A DNA stretch of 53,808 nt from an uncultured Bacteroidales bacterium (lineage in GTDB: Bacteria; Bacteroidota; Bacteroidia; Bacteroidales; P3), in the NCBI GenBank assembly GCA_905235855.1, contig CAJONE010000006.1, forward strand, positions 1 to 53,808. The letters are read 5' to 3'. The position numbers and the translations under genes are program-made. The notes under the pieces are model-generated. The model saw only the letters and a list, made by a program, of their open reading frames with translations. It did not search any database and was not told the origin of the DNA. Every line of letters starts with the position of its first letter. Within the stretch, counting starts at the first letter, position 1. Positions 29,117-38,670 of this stretch are shown here, piece after piece.

Positions 29117-29662
29117 CTATGCTTTCGACACTTGGTTGAAGCCAAGTTCGAGAGGGGTCTTGCGTCCGAAGATTTTAACGGTGACTTTGAGTTTTTTCTT
29201 CTCCTCATTAACATCTTCAACAACCCCCTCAAAACTGCTGAACGGGCCGTCAACCACTTTCACGGATTCGCCGATTATGAAACGTTCCATAACGGCATCG
29301 CCGGTCAACATCATATCGTCCATATTGCCAAGAATCCGGTTAATTTCGGGCTGACGCATGGGGATCGGTTTTCCGCCGACATCACGCAAAAAGTCCAAGA
29401 CATTAGGAAGGTTTTGTATCACGGGAATGATTTCGTCACGCAATGCAGCCTCAACCAAGACATATCCAGGTAAGCTGTTGCGCTCCTTTACAACCTTTTT
29501 GCCATTGCGAATGGAGACAACGGGTTCAGTAGGAACCAAGACCTGAGGGACATCCTCGGACCAGCCGCGCTTGACCATTTCGGCCTCAATATACTCCTTA
29601 GCCTTTTTCTCCTTGCCGCTGATGGCACGGACGACATACCATTTGGTAGCTTGTTTATCCAT
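29117..29662 (-). CDS. nusG: Transcription termination/antitermination factor NusG
   Basis: 181 residues. An N-terminal NGN domain (KWYVVRAISGKEKKAKEYIE) is followed by a C-terminal KOW domain (VVDGPFSSFEGVVEDVNEE). It links RNA polymerase to Rho or to the ribosome. It ends in TAG and lies between secE and rplK, the usual position. Confidence 0.97.
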   Translation of the reverse strand: MDKQATKWYVVRAISGKEKKAKEYIEAEMVKRGWSEDVPQVLVPTEPVVSIRNGKKVVKERNSLPGYVLVEAALRDEIIPVIQNLPNVLDFLRDVGGKPIPMRQPEINRILGNMDDMMLTGDAVMERFIIGESVKVVDGPFSSFEGVVEDVNEEKKKLKVTVKIFGRKTPLELGFNQVSKA

Positions 29663-29788
29663 AATGTCGTAGAACTTGTGAAAACAGTGAACTTATTCTA
29701 AATCCTGTCATCGTCCAGGGTGTCGGAGCCAAGGCCTCAATAAAAAATTGGGAAGCAAGGCGAAGCTTGGATCCGGCGGATGAAACTA

Positions 29789-30028
29789 TCAATTGACGAT
29801 GAGAGAATAGAAGAATCCCAACAAACCTTTCCAGAACCCCATGCCTTCGTTGTCCTTGATGCCCTGCACACCAAAAACCACATCCATAAGGAAAACGATA
29901 ATAGCAAGAATCAAAGCCGCCACAGCAACCACCACGGCGCTATTCTGGAGTTCCTTGAAAGTGGGCCACGAAACCTTGTGAACAAGTTCGTCGTAGCTTT
30001 CTCTGACGTAATTAGTGAATTTCGACAT
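29789..30028 (-). CDS. secE: Preprotein translocase subunit SecE
   Basis: 79 residues with one membrane helix (about 30-52, SAVVVAVAALILAIIVFLM) preceded by the amphipathic VSWPTFKELQ motif, the minimal SecE form. It is part of the SecYEG channel. The 126 bp between it and nusG show nothing notable. Confidence 0.95.
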   Translation of the reverse strand: MSKFTNYVRESYDELVHKVSWPTFKELQNSAVVVAVAALILAIIVFLMDVVFGVQGIKDNEGMGFWKGLLGFFYSLIVN

Positions 30029-30078
30029 TTCGTATAACTAGTTATTTATGCGCAATAGAACCGATTGAGGTTCTTTTG

Positions 30079-30149
30079 CAGGGGCAGAGAGAATCGAACT
30101 CCCATCTACGGTTTTGGAGACCGCCATTCTGCCATTAAACTATGCCCCT
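30079..30149 (-). tRNA. tRNA-Trp (CCA)
   Basis: Acceptor AGGGGCA pairs with TGCCCCT. The anticodon loop CTCCAAA gives CCA, and the T arm is GGGAGTTCGATTCTC. It lies between tuf and secE, as in other Bacteroidota. Confidence 0.97.
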
Positions 30150-30152
30150 GTG

Positions 30153-30175
30153 AAGGGGGCGAGAAAGGCCCCCTT
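30153..30175 (-). promoter_or_regulatory. Hairpin between tuf and tRNA-Trp
   Basis: AAGGGGGC (30153-30160) and GCCCCCTT (30168-30175) form a strong 8-bp stem without a following T-run. It probably marks RNA processing or partial termination after tuf. Confidence 0.5.
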
Positions 30176-30190
30176 TATATCGAACAGATA

Positions 30191-31387
30191 TTATTCGATA
30201 ATCTTGGTCACCTGACCAGAGCCCACCGTGCGGCCACCCTCGCGGATAGCGAAGCGGAGGTTCTCGTTGAGAGCGATTTCGCTGATAAGCTCAACGGTGA
30301 TGGTCAAGTTGTCGCCAGGCATAACCATTTCGCGACCTTCTGGGAGATGTATAGTACCGGTCACGTCAGTGGTGCGGAAGTAGAACTGCGGACGATAGTT
30401 GTCTTTGAACGGGGTGTGACGTCCACCTTCTTCCTTTTTCAGGATATAGACAGCTGCCTCGAATTTCTTGTGAGGATGAACCGAACCGGGTTTGGCGATA
30501 ACCATACCGCGACGGATTTCGTCCTTGTCGATACCGCGGAGCAGAAGACCCACGTTATCGCCAGCTTCACCTTCGTCAAGAATCTTGCGGAACATCTCGA
30601 CACCTGTAACAGTGGATTTGAGTTTTTCGGCACCCATACCAATGATATCAACTGCGTCGCCAGTTTTGATGATACCGGTCTCGATACGACCAGTAGCAAC
30701 CGTACCGCGTCCAGTGATTGAGAAAACGTCTTCGACAGGCATGAGGAAGTCCTTATCAACCAAACGAACAGGTTCGGGGATCCAAGTGTCGACAGCTTCC
30801 ATCAGCTTGGTAACAGCGGTAACACCCATACCATTGGGGTCTTCGTCGTTAAGGGCGGCGAGAGCGGAGCCACGGATAACCGGGATATTGTCGCCGTCGA
30901 AATCGTAGGAGCTGAGAAGCTCACGGATTTCCATTTCAACGAGGTCGAGAAGCTCGGGATCGTCGACGAGGTCGCACTTGTTCATAAAAACGACAAGCTG
31001 AGGCACACCAACCTGACGTGCGAGCAGGATGTGCTCACGAGTCTGTGGCATAGGACCGTCGGTAGCAGCCACAACGAGGATAGCGCCGTCCATCTGAGCA
31101 GCACCTGTAACCATATTCTTCACATAGTCAGCGTGACCTGGGCAGTCGACGTGGGCATAGTGACGAGCCTCGGTCTGGTATTCAACGTGAGCGGTATTGA
31201 TAGTGATACCACGTTCTTTTTCTTCCGGAGCGGAGTCGATGGAGTCGAATGATTTGATTTCGGAAAGACCCTTCTTAGCCAACACCTGGGTGATAGCGGC
31301 TGTGAGGGTGGTCTTACCATGGTCAACGTGGCCAATAGTACCGATGTTGACGTGCGGTTTAGTGCGTTCGAATTTTTCTTTTGCCAT
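30191..31387 (-). CDS. tuf: Elongation factor Tu
   Basis: 398 residues. The GTPase motifs are GHVDHGKT (19-26), DCPGH (about 81-85) and NKCD (about 136-139), followed by domains II and III ([34 protein letters not shown]). It delivers aminoacyl-tRNA to the ribosome. It follows four tRNA genes in the same transcript. Confidence 0.99.
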   Translation of the reverse strand: MAKEKFERTKPHVNIGTIGHVDHGKTTLTAAITQVLAKKGLSEIKSFDSIDSAPEEKERGITINTAHVEYQTEARHYAHVDCPGHADYVKNMVTGAAQMDGAILVVAATDGPMPQTREHILLARQVGVPQLVVFMNKCDLVDDPELLDLVEMEIRELLSSYDFDGDNIPVIRGSALAALNDEDPNGMGVTAVTKLMEAVDTWIPEPVRLVDKDFLMPVEDVFSITGRGTVATGRIETGIIKTGDAVDIIGMGAEKLKSTVTGVEMFRKILDEGEAGDNVGLLLRGIDKDEIRRGMVIAKPGSVHPHKKFEAAVYILKKEEGGRHTPFKDNYRPQFYFRTTDVTGTIHLPEGREMVMPGDNLTITVELISEIALNENLRFAIREGGRTVGSGQVTKIIE

Positions 31388-31480
31388 TTTAATACGTATT
31401 AAATGTTAACAATTGGTATAACTTTCACATTTACAGAGGGCGGGCGAACAAACCCGTCCTCATATTTTTACAAAAACAAG

Positions 31481-31553
<73 letters not shown>

Positions 31554-31604
31554 TTTTTAAGGAAGTCAGGCGAATCTCTTGCTTGCCCCCGCTTTTTTAT
31601 TGTG

Positions 31605-31677
31605 AGCGGAAGACGGGGCTCGAACCCGCCACCTATAGCTTGGAAGGCTATCGCTCTACCAAATGAGCTACTTCCGC
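31605..31677 (-). tRNA. tRNA-Gly (TCC)
   Basis: 73 nt. Acceptor GCGGAAG/CTTCCGC, anticodon TCC in loop CTTCCAA, T arm GGCGGGTTCGAGCCCCGTC. Confidence 0.97.
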
Positions 31678-31695
31678 TTGCATTCTTTCTGGTCG

Positions 31696-31777
31696 TGGGG
31701 GAGATTGGACTCGAACCAATGAACTCCGAAGAGGACAGATTTACAGTCTGTTGCAATTGCCGCTATGCGACTCCCCC
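31696..31777 (-). tRNA. tRNA-Tyr (GTA)
   Basis: 82 nt with the long variable arm of class II tRNAs. Acceptor GGGGGAG/CTCCCCC, anticodon GTA in ACTGTAAAT. The anticodon is the normal tyrosine one, not an amber suppressor. Confidence 0.97.
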
Positions 31778-31806
31778 AAAACGTCAACGAACCCTATTGT
31801 TTCGGG

Positions 31807-31879
31807 AGCCGATGAAGGGACTCGAACCCCCGACAGGCTGATTACAAATCAGCTACTCTACCAACTGAGTTACATCGGC
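31807..31879 (-). tRNA. tRNA-Thr (TGT)
   Basis: 73 nt. Acceptor GCCGATG/CATCGGC, anticodon TGT within GATTTGTAATC, standard T arm. It is the first gene of the tRNA-tuf-rpoBC transcript. Confidence 0.97.
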
Positions 31880-31919
31880 TTTGTCAAATTTTCAAACAAC
31901 TCTTTTTGTTTTGAGTTTG

Positions 31920-31950
31920 CAAAGATACAAATTATTATTTATCCACCAAA
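31920..31950 (-). promoter_or_regulatory. Promoter of the tRNA-tuf-secE-nusG-rpl-rpoBC operon
   Basis: On the minus strand TTTG (31947-31950), 19 bp, TATCTTTG (31920-31927), a perfect consensus. The predicted start is about 35 nt before the first tRNA-Thr. The 200 bp to its right, up to dtd, hold no gene. Confidence 0.85.
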
Positions 31951-32137
31951 CATTTTAATGAAAATAATTTCATTTCGAATGCTATCTCTCTGTTTTTTCA
32001 CGATATACAAAGTATATTTTTTATTTTATGCTTTAAGTTGTTAATAAAAAAAAGACAAAGAATGGGGGTAATATTTGAGGTTTTGTTGAAGTTTCCACTA
32101 CAAAAAACGCATCAAGGAACAGGCACAGAGATTAACG

Positions 32138-32593
32138 TCAAAGTCTGTCTTTCGAATCGATGATTATAGTTACAGGGCCATCGTTAACAAGTTCAACCTG
32201 CATGTCGGCGCCGAATTGTCCAGTTTGTACAGGGCGACCGAAGAGCTGGTTCAGACGCTGAACAAATCTTTCGTATATGGTTACTGCTATCTCCGGACGA
32301 GCAGCGCGAATGTAGCTTGGCCTGTTACCCTTCCGTGTGCTGGCCATAAGAGTGAACTGACTTACGACCAGTATGCCAGTATCGGCCAATGAGAGAATCG
32401 GCAAGTTCATAACACCCTCGCTGTCGTTGAACAGGCGGATTTTGACAATTTTTTGGCAAAGCCATTCGATATCATCATCACCGTCAGCATTCTCAATGCC
32501 GACGAGAAGCAACAGGCCATGCCCGATAGAACCCACAATATGGTTGTCTACCATTACCGAAGCCCGTGTTACACGTTGTAAGACAATTTTCAT
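32138..32593 (-). CDS. dtd: D-aminoacyl-tRNA deacylase
   Basis: 151 residues. The cross-subunit active-site motifs SQFTL (78-82) and NDGPVT (137-142) are intact, the latter being the Gly-cisPro motif. It hydrolyses D-amino acids wrongly attached to tRNA. Its ATG overlaps the stop of the helicase gene by 4 bp, and it is the last gene of a six-gene minus-strand operon. Confidence 0.97.
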   Translation of the reverse strand: MKIVLQRVTRASVMVDNHIVGSIGHGLLLLVGIENADGDDDIEWLCQKIVKIRLFNDSEGVMNLPILSLADTGILVVSQFTLMASTRKGNRPSYIRAARPEIAVTIYERFVQRLNQLFGRPVQTGQFGADMQVELVNDGPVTIIIDSKDRL

Positions 32594-34893
32594 TCCTCTA
32601 TTGTCAATTTTGCAAATTTGAGCAGAAGCTGTTTCTGTCCCACCCCTTCAAAAAATACTATAGCTTTACGGCTGTCGCCCTCACCTTCAACAGAGAGGAC
32701 TTTACCACGACCAAACTTACTGTGTCCAACATTCATGCCCGTCTGTATGCGGTTAATTTCGGCAGGGGAGTTGCCCTGTGTGGGGCCATGTTTTATCGTT
32801 GGGCTTTCTTGCTGTCTGCGCGTTTTAGTTACGACCTGCTTGGCTTTGCCGGCATTGAAGAATGCGCGTGGCAACTCGCCCACCTCCGGAAGGGTTTTGT
32901 GACGTGCAGGCATTTCAATGTAACGGCTGTCAATTTCTTCGACAAAGCGGCTCAATTCCTGATACGACTGCTGACCATACTGATAGCGGGTCTGCGCGTA
33001 GGATAGTGTCAATTGTCGTTCAGCTCTTGTCACAGCGACATAGAACAAGCGGCGTTCCTCTTCGAGTTCAGGTCTCGAAGAGATGGATATGAATGACGGG
33101 AAGAGATTTTCCTCCATACCCACGACATAAACATACGGAAACTCCAGACCCTTGGCGGCATGGACAGTCATCATAGAAACCTTGTTTGAGTCGTTTTTGT
33201 CTTTGTCCTCGGAGGTAAGAAGCAGCACCTGCTGAAGGAACTGATCGAGAGTTTTCAGTTCGTGCGAATCGTTTGTGTCCTGCTTTTCGGGAGTTATCTC
33301 GTCTTCTTTGTCGCAAAATTCCTTAATAGCGTTGAGCAGTTCCTCAATATTCTCGATCCGGTTAGGGTTGTCGGGGTCATCGTCGTCACGAAGATGACGT
33401 TCCAAGCCAGATGCGATCAGCACTTGACACGCCAGTTCGTAAGCATCCGTATTATAGATGCTGGAAGTGAAACGCTTTATCATCGTGACAAAGTCTTCAA
33501 TATGCCGTTCGGACGAGCTTGTGATACCGAGGCCAAAATCCCTGATATTCTCGATTACAGTCCATACGCTAACATCATGGTTGTTTGCGGCGATGCGTAT
33601 TTTGTCGAGCGAAGCTTGTCCTATTCCGCGAGGAGGATAGTTTATTACACGGACGAGAGACTCATCATCATGGTTATTGACCACAATGCGCATATAGGCC
33701 AAGACATCCTTGATTTCCTTGCGACCATAGAACGAGAGGCCCTGGTATATGCGATACGGAATATTCATTTTACGCAAGGCCTCCTCGATGGCCCGCGACT
33801 GGACATTAGTGCGGTAGAGAATGGCGAAATCCCTGTATTCCAGGTCATTTGCAAGTCGCTCGTTTTGAATCGAGTTAGCCACTTTATTGCCTTCGTCGCG
33901 CTCATCGGATGCACGGATAAGGCGTAGGGGATTGCCTTGACGGTTGTCGGTCCAGATAGATTTTTCTATCTGGTCACGGTTATTGGAGATGATAGAGTTA
34001 GCAGCATTGACGATATTCTGTGTGGAGCGGTAGTTTTGCTCCAGCTTAAAGAGGTGCATATTGGGGTAGTCGCGCTTGAAATTAAATATGTTCTGAATGT
34101 TTGCGCCCCTGAAAGCATATATGCTCTGTGCGTCGTCACCTACGACGCAGATGTTTTCGAACCTTGCCGCGAGTTTTTTTACGATAAGGTACTGGCTGTA
34201 GTTCGTGTCTTGATACTCGTCGACCAAGATATGCAGAAAGCGGTTTTGGTACTTCAACAAGACATCGGGGAAGTCACGCAGAAGAACATTCATGTTGAAA
34301 AGCAGGTCGTCGAAGTCCATGGCCATAGCATTGCGCAAACGCTTGTTATAGATGCTGTAAATCTGACCTATTTCGGGGCGTTTGGCCGTGATGTCGGTCT
34401 GCATGATTTCTGGGTTATTGAAATAGTCTTCAGGGCCAATCAGGTTGCTCTTTGCCATAGAGATACGGTTAAGCACGTAGCCAGGGCTATAGGCCTTTGG
34501 GTCCAGGTTGAGGTTTTTCACGATAGACTTAATCAGAGACTTTGAGTCGTCGTTATCGTAGATAGTGAAGCTACGTATATAGCCCAACTTGTCGGCCTCG
34601 GCGCGAAGCAGGCGTGCGAAAACGGAATGGAACGTGCCCATCCATATATCCTTGGCACTGGTTCCCACCAGGTTGACTATACGTTCCTTCATCTCGCCAG
34701 CAGCCTTGTTGGTGAAGGTCAGTGCAAGAATGTTGAACGGGTCAACCCCTGTTTCTATCAGGTGTGCAATGCGATATGTGAGCGTACGGGTTTTGCCCGA
34801 CCCTGCGCCAGCAATAATCATTACGGGACCCTCGATGCAGGCAGCGGCTTCGCGCTGTGCCGCGTTAAGCTGGTCTAATATTTTGTCGCTCAT
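32590..34893 (-). CDS. UvrD/PcrA-family 3'-5' DNA helicase
   Basis: 767 residues, superfamily 1A. Walker A is AGAGSGKT (28-35), Walker B VDEYQDTN, motif III VGDDAQSIYAFRGA, motif IV EQNYRST and motif VI VTRAERQLTLSY. The C-terminal Tudor-like tail typical of PcrA is present (GMNVGHSKFGRGKVLSVEG). It acts in nucleotide-excision and mismatch repair and removes stalled complexes. It starts 39 bp after yigZ and overlaps dtd. Confidence 0.96.
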   Translation of the reverse strand: MSDKILDQLNAAQREAAACIEGPVMIIAGAGSGKTRTLTYRIAHLIETGVDPFNILALTFTNKAAGEMKERIVNLVGTSAKDIWMGTFHSVFARLLRAEADKLGYIRSFTIYDNDDSKSLIKSIVKNLNLDPKAYSPGYVLNRISMAKSNLIGPEDYFNNPEIMQTDITAKRPEIGQIYSIYNKRLRNAMAMDFDDLLFNMNVLLRDFPDVLLKYQNRFLHILVDEYQDTNYSQYLIVKKLAARFENICVVGDDAQSIYAFRGANIQNIFNFKRDYPNMHLFKLEQNYRSTQNIVNAANSIISNNRDQIEKSIWTDNRQGNPLRLIRASDERDEGNKVANSIQNERLANDLEYRDFAILYRTNVQSRAIEEALRKMNIPYRIYQGLSFYGRKEIKDVLAYMRIVVNNHDDESLVRVINYPPRGIGQASLDKIRIAANNHDVSVWTVIENIRDFGLGITSSSERHIEDFVTMIKRFTSSIYNTDAYELACQVLIASGLERHLRDDDDPDNPNRIENIEELLNAIKEFCDKEDEITPEKQDTNDSHELKTLDQFLQQVLLLTSEDKDKNDSNKVSMMTVHAAKGLEFPYVYVVGMEENLFPSFISISSRPELEEERRLFYVAVTRAERQLTLSYAQTRYQYGQQSYQELSRFVEEIDSRYIEMPARHKTLPEVGELPRAFFNAGKAKQVVTKTRRQQESPTIKHGPTQGNSPAEINRIQTGMNVGHSKFGRGKVLSVEGEGDSRKAIVFFEGVGQKQLLLKFAKLTIEE

Positions 34894-34932
34894 GTAGATT
34901 GATATTTAAACATTGAGAAGTAAATCTTAACT

Positions 34933-35535
34933 TTATGGCAATAACGAAATTGTGCATCCAGATAATCTCTCGAACTGCGTTCTTATGCGCTCGCTATCAC
35001 GTAATCGGACGTTGAACTCCATTTTGCACTGCATGTCGAATTGCTGACGTTTTGGTGTCAGATTGTTCTCTTTAAGGATGTGCATCACATCGTTCATAAG
35101 CTCATATTTGAAACCTATCTCGTAACGATGATTGATTGTACACTCCACAACAGTTGCGGCAGACAAGGCCTCTCTCGTTGCGGACTTGTATGCATTAGCC
35201 AAACCTGAGGTTCCAAGCAATACGCCACCAAAATATCTCACCACCACAACCAAGATGTCGGTCAGATTGAATGAGAGCAATTGTCCATAGATAGGTTTGC
35301 CACCAGTGCCAGACGGTTCACCGTCATCGTTCATACGGAATGCAGAGCGGGTGGCACCAATTGAGTATGCATAGCAGTGATGCCTGGCATCGAAATATTT
35401 TTTTCGAAGCTCTGCCAGATGGGACTTCACATCATCCTCGTTTTCCACATGCCATGCGAAAGCGAGAAACTTGCTTCCTTTTTCCTTGTAAAGACCTTCC
35501 GAATAGGTTGAAATGGTTCTGTATGTGTCCTGCAT
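34933..35535 (-). CDS. YigZ/IMPACT-family protein
   Basis: 200 residues. The N-terminal UPF0029 domain carries the family signature (KGSKFLAFAWHVENED, DARHHCYAYSIG, DDGEPSGTGGKPI, VVRYFGGVLLGTSGL), and a C-terminal ferredoxin-like DUF1949 domain follows. The biochemical role in bacteria is not settled; eukaryotic IMPACT modulates GCN2 signalling. It sits between mazG and uvrD/pcrA. Confidence 0.93.
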   Translation of the reverse strand: MQDTYRTISTYSEGLYKEKGSKFLAFAWHVENEDDVKSHLAELRKKYFDARHHCYAYSIGATRSAFRMNDDGEPSGTGGKPIYGQLLSFNLTDILVVVVRYFGGVLLGTSGLANAYKSATREALSAATVVECTINHRYEIGFKYELMNDVMHILKENNLTPKRQQFDMQCKMEFNVRLRDSERIRTQFERLSGCTISLLP

Positions 35536-35556
35536 GTTACAATTGCGAAAGGATTG

Positions 35557-36354
35557 TCACTCGCACGGCGAATGTTTTTTTGTTTCGTTCCATAGAGCAA
35601 TCATTTCATATCTGTCCATTTCAGAAAGAGATTTCCCGTGCGATACCGCAGCCTGTTCCATCAGCTTGAAACGTTGTATAAATTTCAGGTTTGTTTTACT
35701 AAGTGCATCATCTGCATTAATACCTTTCATGGCACCCCACTTGACAAGTGCAAACAACAAATCACCAAACTCATCTTCTGAATAGGAATCGCAAAATTCG
35801 GCATATTCCTCCTTTAGTTTTGCGAGAGCCTCGTCAGCATTTGCGAAATCGAATCCTATGCCACTGGCTTTTTCCTGTATTCTCATGGCCTTTTCGAGGG
35901 TGGGCAGAGCAACGGGTACGCCCTCCATAACAGATTTGCGACCCTCACGCATTTTAAGTTGCTCCCACGTTTGGTTGCACTTCACGGTTTTTCCCATTTC
36001 AGACGAGTCGTCCGATACTCCAAAGATACGCGGATGGCGTGATATGAGCTTTTGGGATATGGCATCCAGAACGTCCTTGAGTGTAAACCGGCCCTCGTCC
36101 TCGGCTATTTTGGCATAGAAGACTATATGCATAATTATATCACCAAGCTCCTTTTTCAGATTGTCGTCGCCTTGTGTGTCGAGGTTGAGAATTGCATCGC
36201 TGAGTTCATAGACTTCTTCAATGGTTAAATATCGCAAGCTCGATATGGTTTGCACACTGTCCCACGGACATTCAAGGCGCAGACGGTCGAGAATGTCGCA
36301 CAAATTAGAGAAAGCATCAAGCGTTTGCTGTTTCAACTGAGAATCCATAACCAT
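35557..36354 (-). CDS. mazG: MazG nucleoside triphosphate pyrophosphohydrolase
   Basis: 265 residues (an alternative ATG two codons in, at 36348, is equally possible). There are two MazG domains: the first with LECPWDSVQT, EEVYELSDAI and ELGDIIMHIVFYAK, giving the EExxE...ExxD metal site; the second with EALAKLKEEYAEF and EFGDLLFALVKW. It hydrolyses NTPs, favouring damaged or excess ones. It follows rel by 38 bp; in E. coli mazG is also downstream of relA, where it moderates the stringent response. Confidence 0.95.
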   Translation of the reverse strand: MVMDSQLKQQTLDAFSNLCDILDRLRLECPWDSVQTISSLRYLTIEEVYELSDAILNLDTQGDDNLKKELGDIIMHIVFYAKIAEDEGRFTLKDVLDAISQKLISRHPRIFGVSDDSSEMGKTVKCNQTWEQLKMREGRKSVMEGVPVALPTLEKAMRIQEKASGIGFDFANADEALAKLKEEYAEFCDSYSEDEFGDLLFALVKWGAMKGINADDALSKTNLKFIQRFKLMEQAAVSHGKSLSEMDRYEMIALWNETKKHSPCE

Positions 36355-36392
36355 TGGGGTTCCGACATACTAATCCATAATTATAGAAAAGG

Positions 36393-38660
36393 TCAAAGCC
36401 TTCTTACATCTTCAACGCCATCAATTGCCTTTATCTTGTCAATCAGGCTGTTCAAGCCAGACAAATTATTGACATATAGCATGATAATACCTCTTCCGAT
36501 GCCTTCGGAGGCCTCAAGTGTAATGGCACGCATGTTGAGGTCCAGTTCCTCGGAAATGAGTTTTGTAAGATCTTGCAGAAGTCCCTTGCGGTCAATGGCA
36601 GTGAGAGAGATGCCGGTAAGAAGGGAAACTTTTTCGCCCTGACGCCACTTGGCACGGACAATCCGGTTTTCATGTTTTGCCATCTCGTCCATAGCTACCT
36701 TGCAATTGGTGCGGTGGATAATAATTTTGTCATCGGACATGATACCCACCACGGCATCACCTTGTATAGGTTTGCAGCAATTGGCTGTTTCGGTGTGCAA
36801 TTGCTGATACGAACTATCCACCACAAAAGAGCGACTTGTATCGGCGTATGTAGATGTTATAGGATTGCCACCACTCTCAAAAATGTCTTTGTAAGCACCA
36901 AGGAACATCATCTGCGGAGTGCGTCGGGCCTTGCCGAGACTTTGTGCAATTTCGTGGCTTCCGATAGCGCCACTGGCAATTCTGTAGTAAAGCTCCACTT
37001 CGCTGGTAATTCCAAAGTATCGTTTGATATGCTGCAGGGTTTCGATATTATATTGCAGACCCAAAGCAGAGATGTCTTTTTTTAGTTTTTCCTCTCCCAG
37101 TTGCTGGTAACGTTTCTTTTGTTCGTGCAGATACTCCTTTATACGTTCTTTTGCGCGGGCGGTTTTGACAATGTCAACCCAGTCGGGTGTAGGTGTTGAT
37201 TTTTTTGAAGTCAGGATTTGCACCTGCTGGCCCGAATGGAGGGTAAAACTGACAGGAACGACCCTTGAGTTGACTTTTGCACCGATACAGTGGATGCCAA
37301 TGTCGGTATGTATGGCAAAGGCAAAATCCAGCACAGTGGAATGAGCTGGCATTTTCACCACCTTGCCCTTGGGGGTGAAGAGGTAAATCTCATTAGTGTA
37401 GAGAGACTCCTTGAACTCCTGAACTTGATCGATAACGCTTTTTTCGGTGTTTTCGAAAGTGTTGCGGATACTTTGAAGCCATTCCTCCATAGGGTTGTTG
37501 GCGATGGCTGCCTCAGGGTGAGCTTCTTTATAAAGGAAATGTGCTGCCATACCCTTTTCAGCGATGTTGTCCATACGCTGTGTGCGAATCTGTATCTCGA
37601 CCCACTTGCCTATGCTTGTCATCACAGTTGTTTGAAGCGACTCATAGCCATTGACCTTGGGGTTGGTAATCCAGTCACGGAAACGGCTTTCGTTAGGGAC
37701 AAAGCCACCGTTTTCCTTACTGGTCAATATGCTGTAGACCTTGAAACATTCGTCTTTCTCACGCTGTTTGTAATCCTTGTCGCTCATCCAATCTTCGCGA
37801 TCGACGGTGAGAATTACACGCATGGCGTAAAGATCGAAAATTTCATCGAATGTCACCCCCTTGTTTTGCATTTTTTTCCAACAAGAATATACCGACTTCA
37901 CGCGTGTCTTGATTTGATATTTCAAACCAGCCGCATCAAGCATCTTGCAGAGGGGTTTGGTGAGACATTCTTTCAACTTTTGTTCCGTGCCAGCATTTTC
38001 GGCAATTTTGTTGGAGATTTCGTTATACTTTTCAGGGTTGGTATACTTCATCACCAGCTCTTCCAGTTCGGTCTTGATATTATAGAGACCGAGACGATGG
38101 GCAAGGGGAATGTAAATATATTGTGTTTCGCTCGAGATGGCCAGTTTTTTTGTGTCTTTCATAGACTCAAGGGTGCGCATATTGTGCAGTCGGTCACAGA
38201 GTTTGAGGAAGATGACATATGCGTCGCGGCACATTGAGAGGAGAATCTTACGGTAGTTTTCGGCCTGTTTCGATTCGCTTTGATGTATCTCTATGACATC
38301 CTCTATTTTGGTGACACCGTCGACAACAGTAGCGACCCTGTCACCAAAGAGCATACGTATGTTATCGAGCGTTATCTCCGTGTCCTCGACCACATCGTGC
38401 AGCAAGGCACAAATCACAGCCGTCGGACCCAGACCCACCTCTTTGACAGCAATCAGCGCAACAGCCAAAGGATGGAAAATGTACAGCTCGCCCGACTTGC
38501 GACGAGTGCCACTGTGAGCCTGCTTGGCAATGGCATAGGCGCGGAAGATATCTTCCTCTTCCTGCGGTGTCAGCACCTTGATTAGCCGACAGGCCGCGAT
38601 TAACTCCTCGTATTTCTCCTGAACTTGCAGCTCCTCGCGCTGCTCATCAATTTCATGCAT
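36393..38660 (-). CDS. rel: Bifunctional (p)ppGpp synthetase/hydrolase
   Basis: 755 residues from MHEIDEQREEL; the frame extends 15 codons further, but that would overlap the previous gene. The HD hydrolase site is intact (IFHPLAVAL, ALLHDVVEDTE, KLCDRLHNMRT). It is followed by the synthetase domain (DLYAMRVILTVDRED, YESLQTTVM, VEIQIRTQRMDNIAEKG), a TGS domain (YLFTPKGKVVKMPAHSTVLDF) and a C-terminal ACT domain. Both activities appear competent. It controls the stringent response. Confidence 0.97.
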   Translation of the reverse strand: MHEIDEQREELQVQEKYEELIAACRLIKVLTPQEEEDIFRAYAIAKQAHSGTRRKSGELYIFHPLAVALIAVKEVGLGPTAVICALLHDVVEDTEITLDNIRMLFGDRVATVVDGVTKIEDVIEIHQSESKQAENYRKILLSMCRDAYVIFLKLCDRLHNMRTLESMKDTKKLAISSETQYIYIPLAHRLGLYNIKTELEELVMKYTNPEKYNEISNKIAENAGTEQKLKECLTKPLCKMLDAAGLKYQIKTRVKSVYSCWKKMQNKGVTFDEIFDLYAMRVILTVDREDWMSDKDYKQREKDECFKVYSILTSKENGGFVPNESRFRDWITNPKVNGYESLQTTVMTSIGKWVEIQIRTQRMDNIAEKGMAAHFLYKEAHPEAAIANNPMEEWLQSIRNTFENTEKSVIDQVQEFKESLYTNEIYLFTPKGKVVKMPAHSTVLDFAFAIHTDIGIHCIGAKVNSRVVPVSFTLHSGQQVQILTSKKSTPTPDWVDIVKTARAKERIKEYLHEQKKRYQQLGEEKLKKDISALGLQYNIETLQHIKRYFGITSEVELYYRIASGAIGSHEIAQSLGKARRTPQMMFLGAYKDIFESGGNPITSTYADTSRSFVVDSSYQQLHTETANCCKPIQGDAVVGIMSDDKIIIHRTNCKVAMDEMAKHENRIVRAKWRQGEKVSLLTGISLTAIDRKGLLQDLTKLISEELDLNMRAITLEASEGIGRGIIMLYVNNLSGLNSLIDKIKAIDGVEDVRRL

Positions 38661-38670
38661 TGCAAGGAGT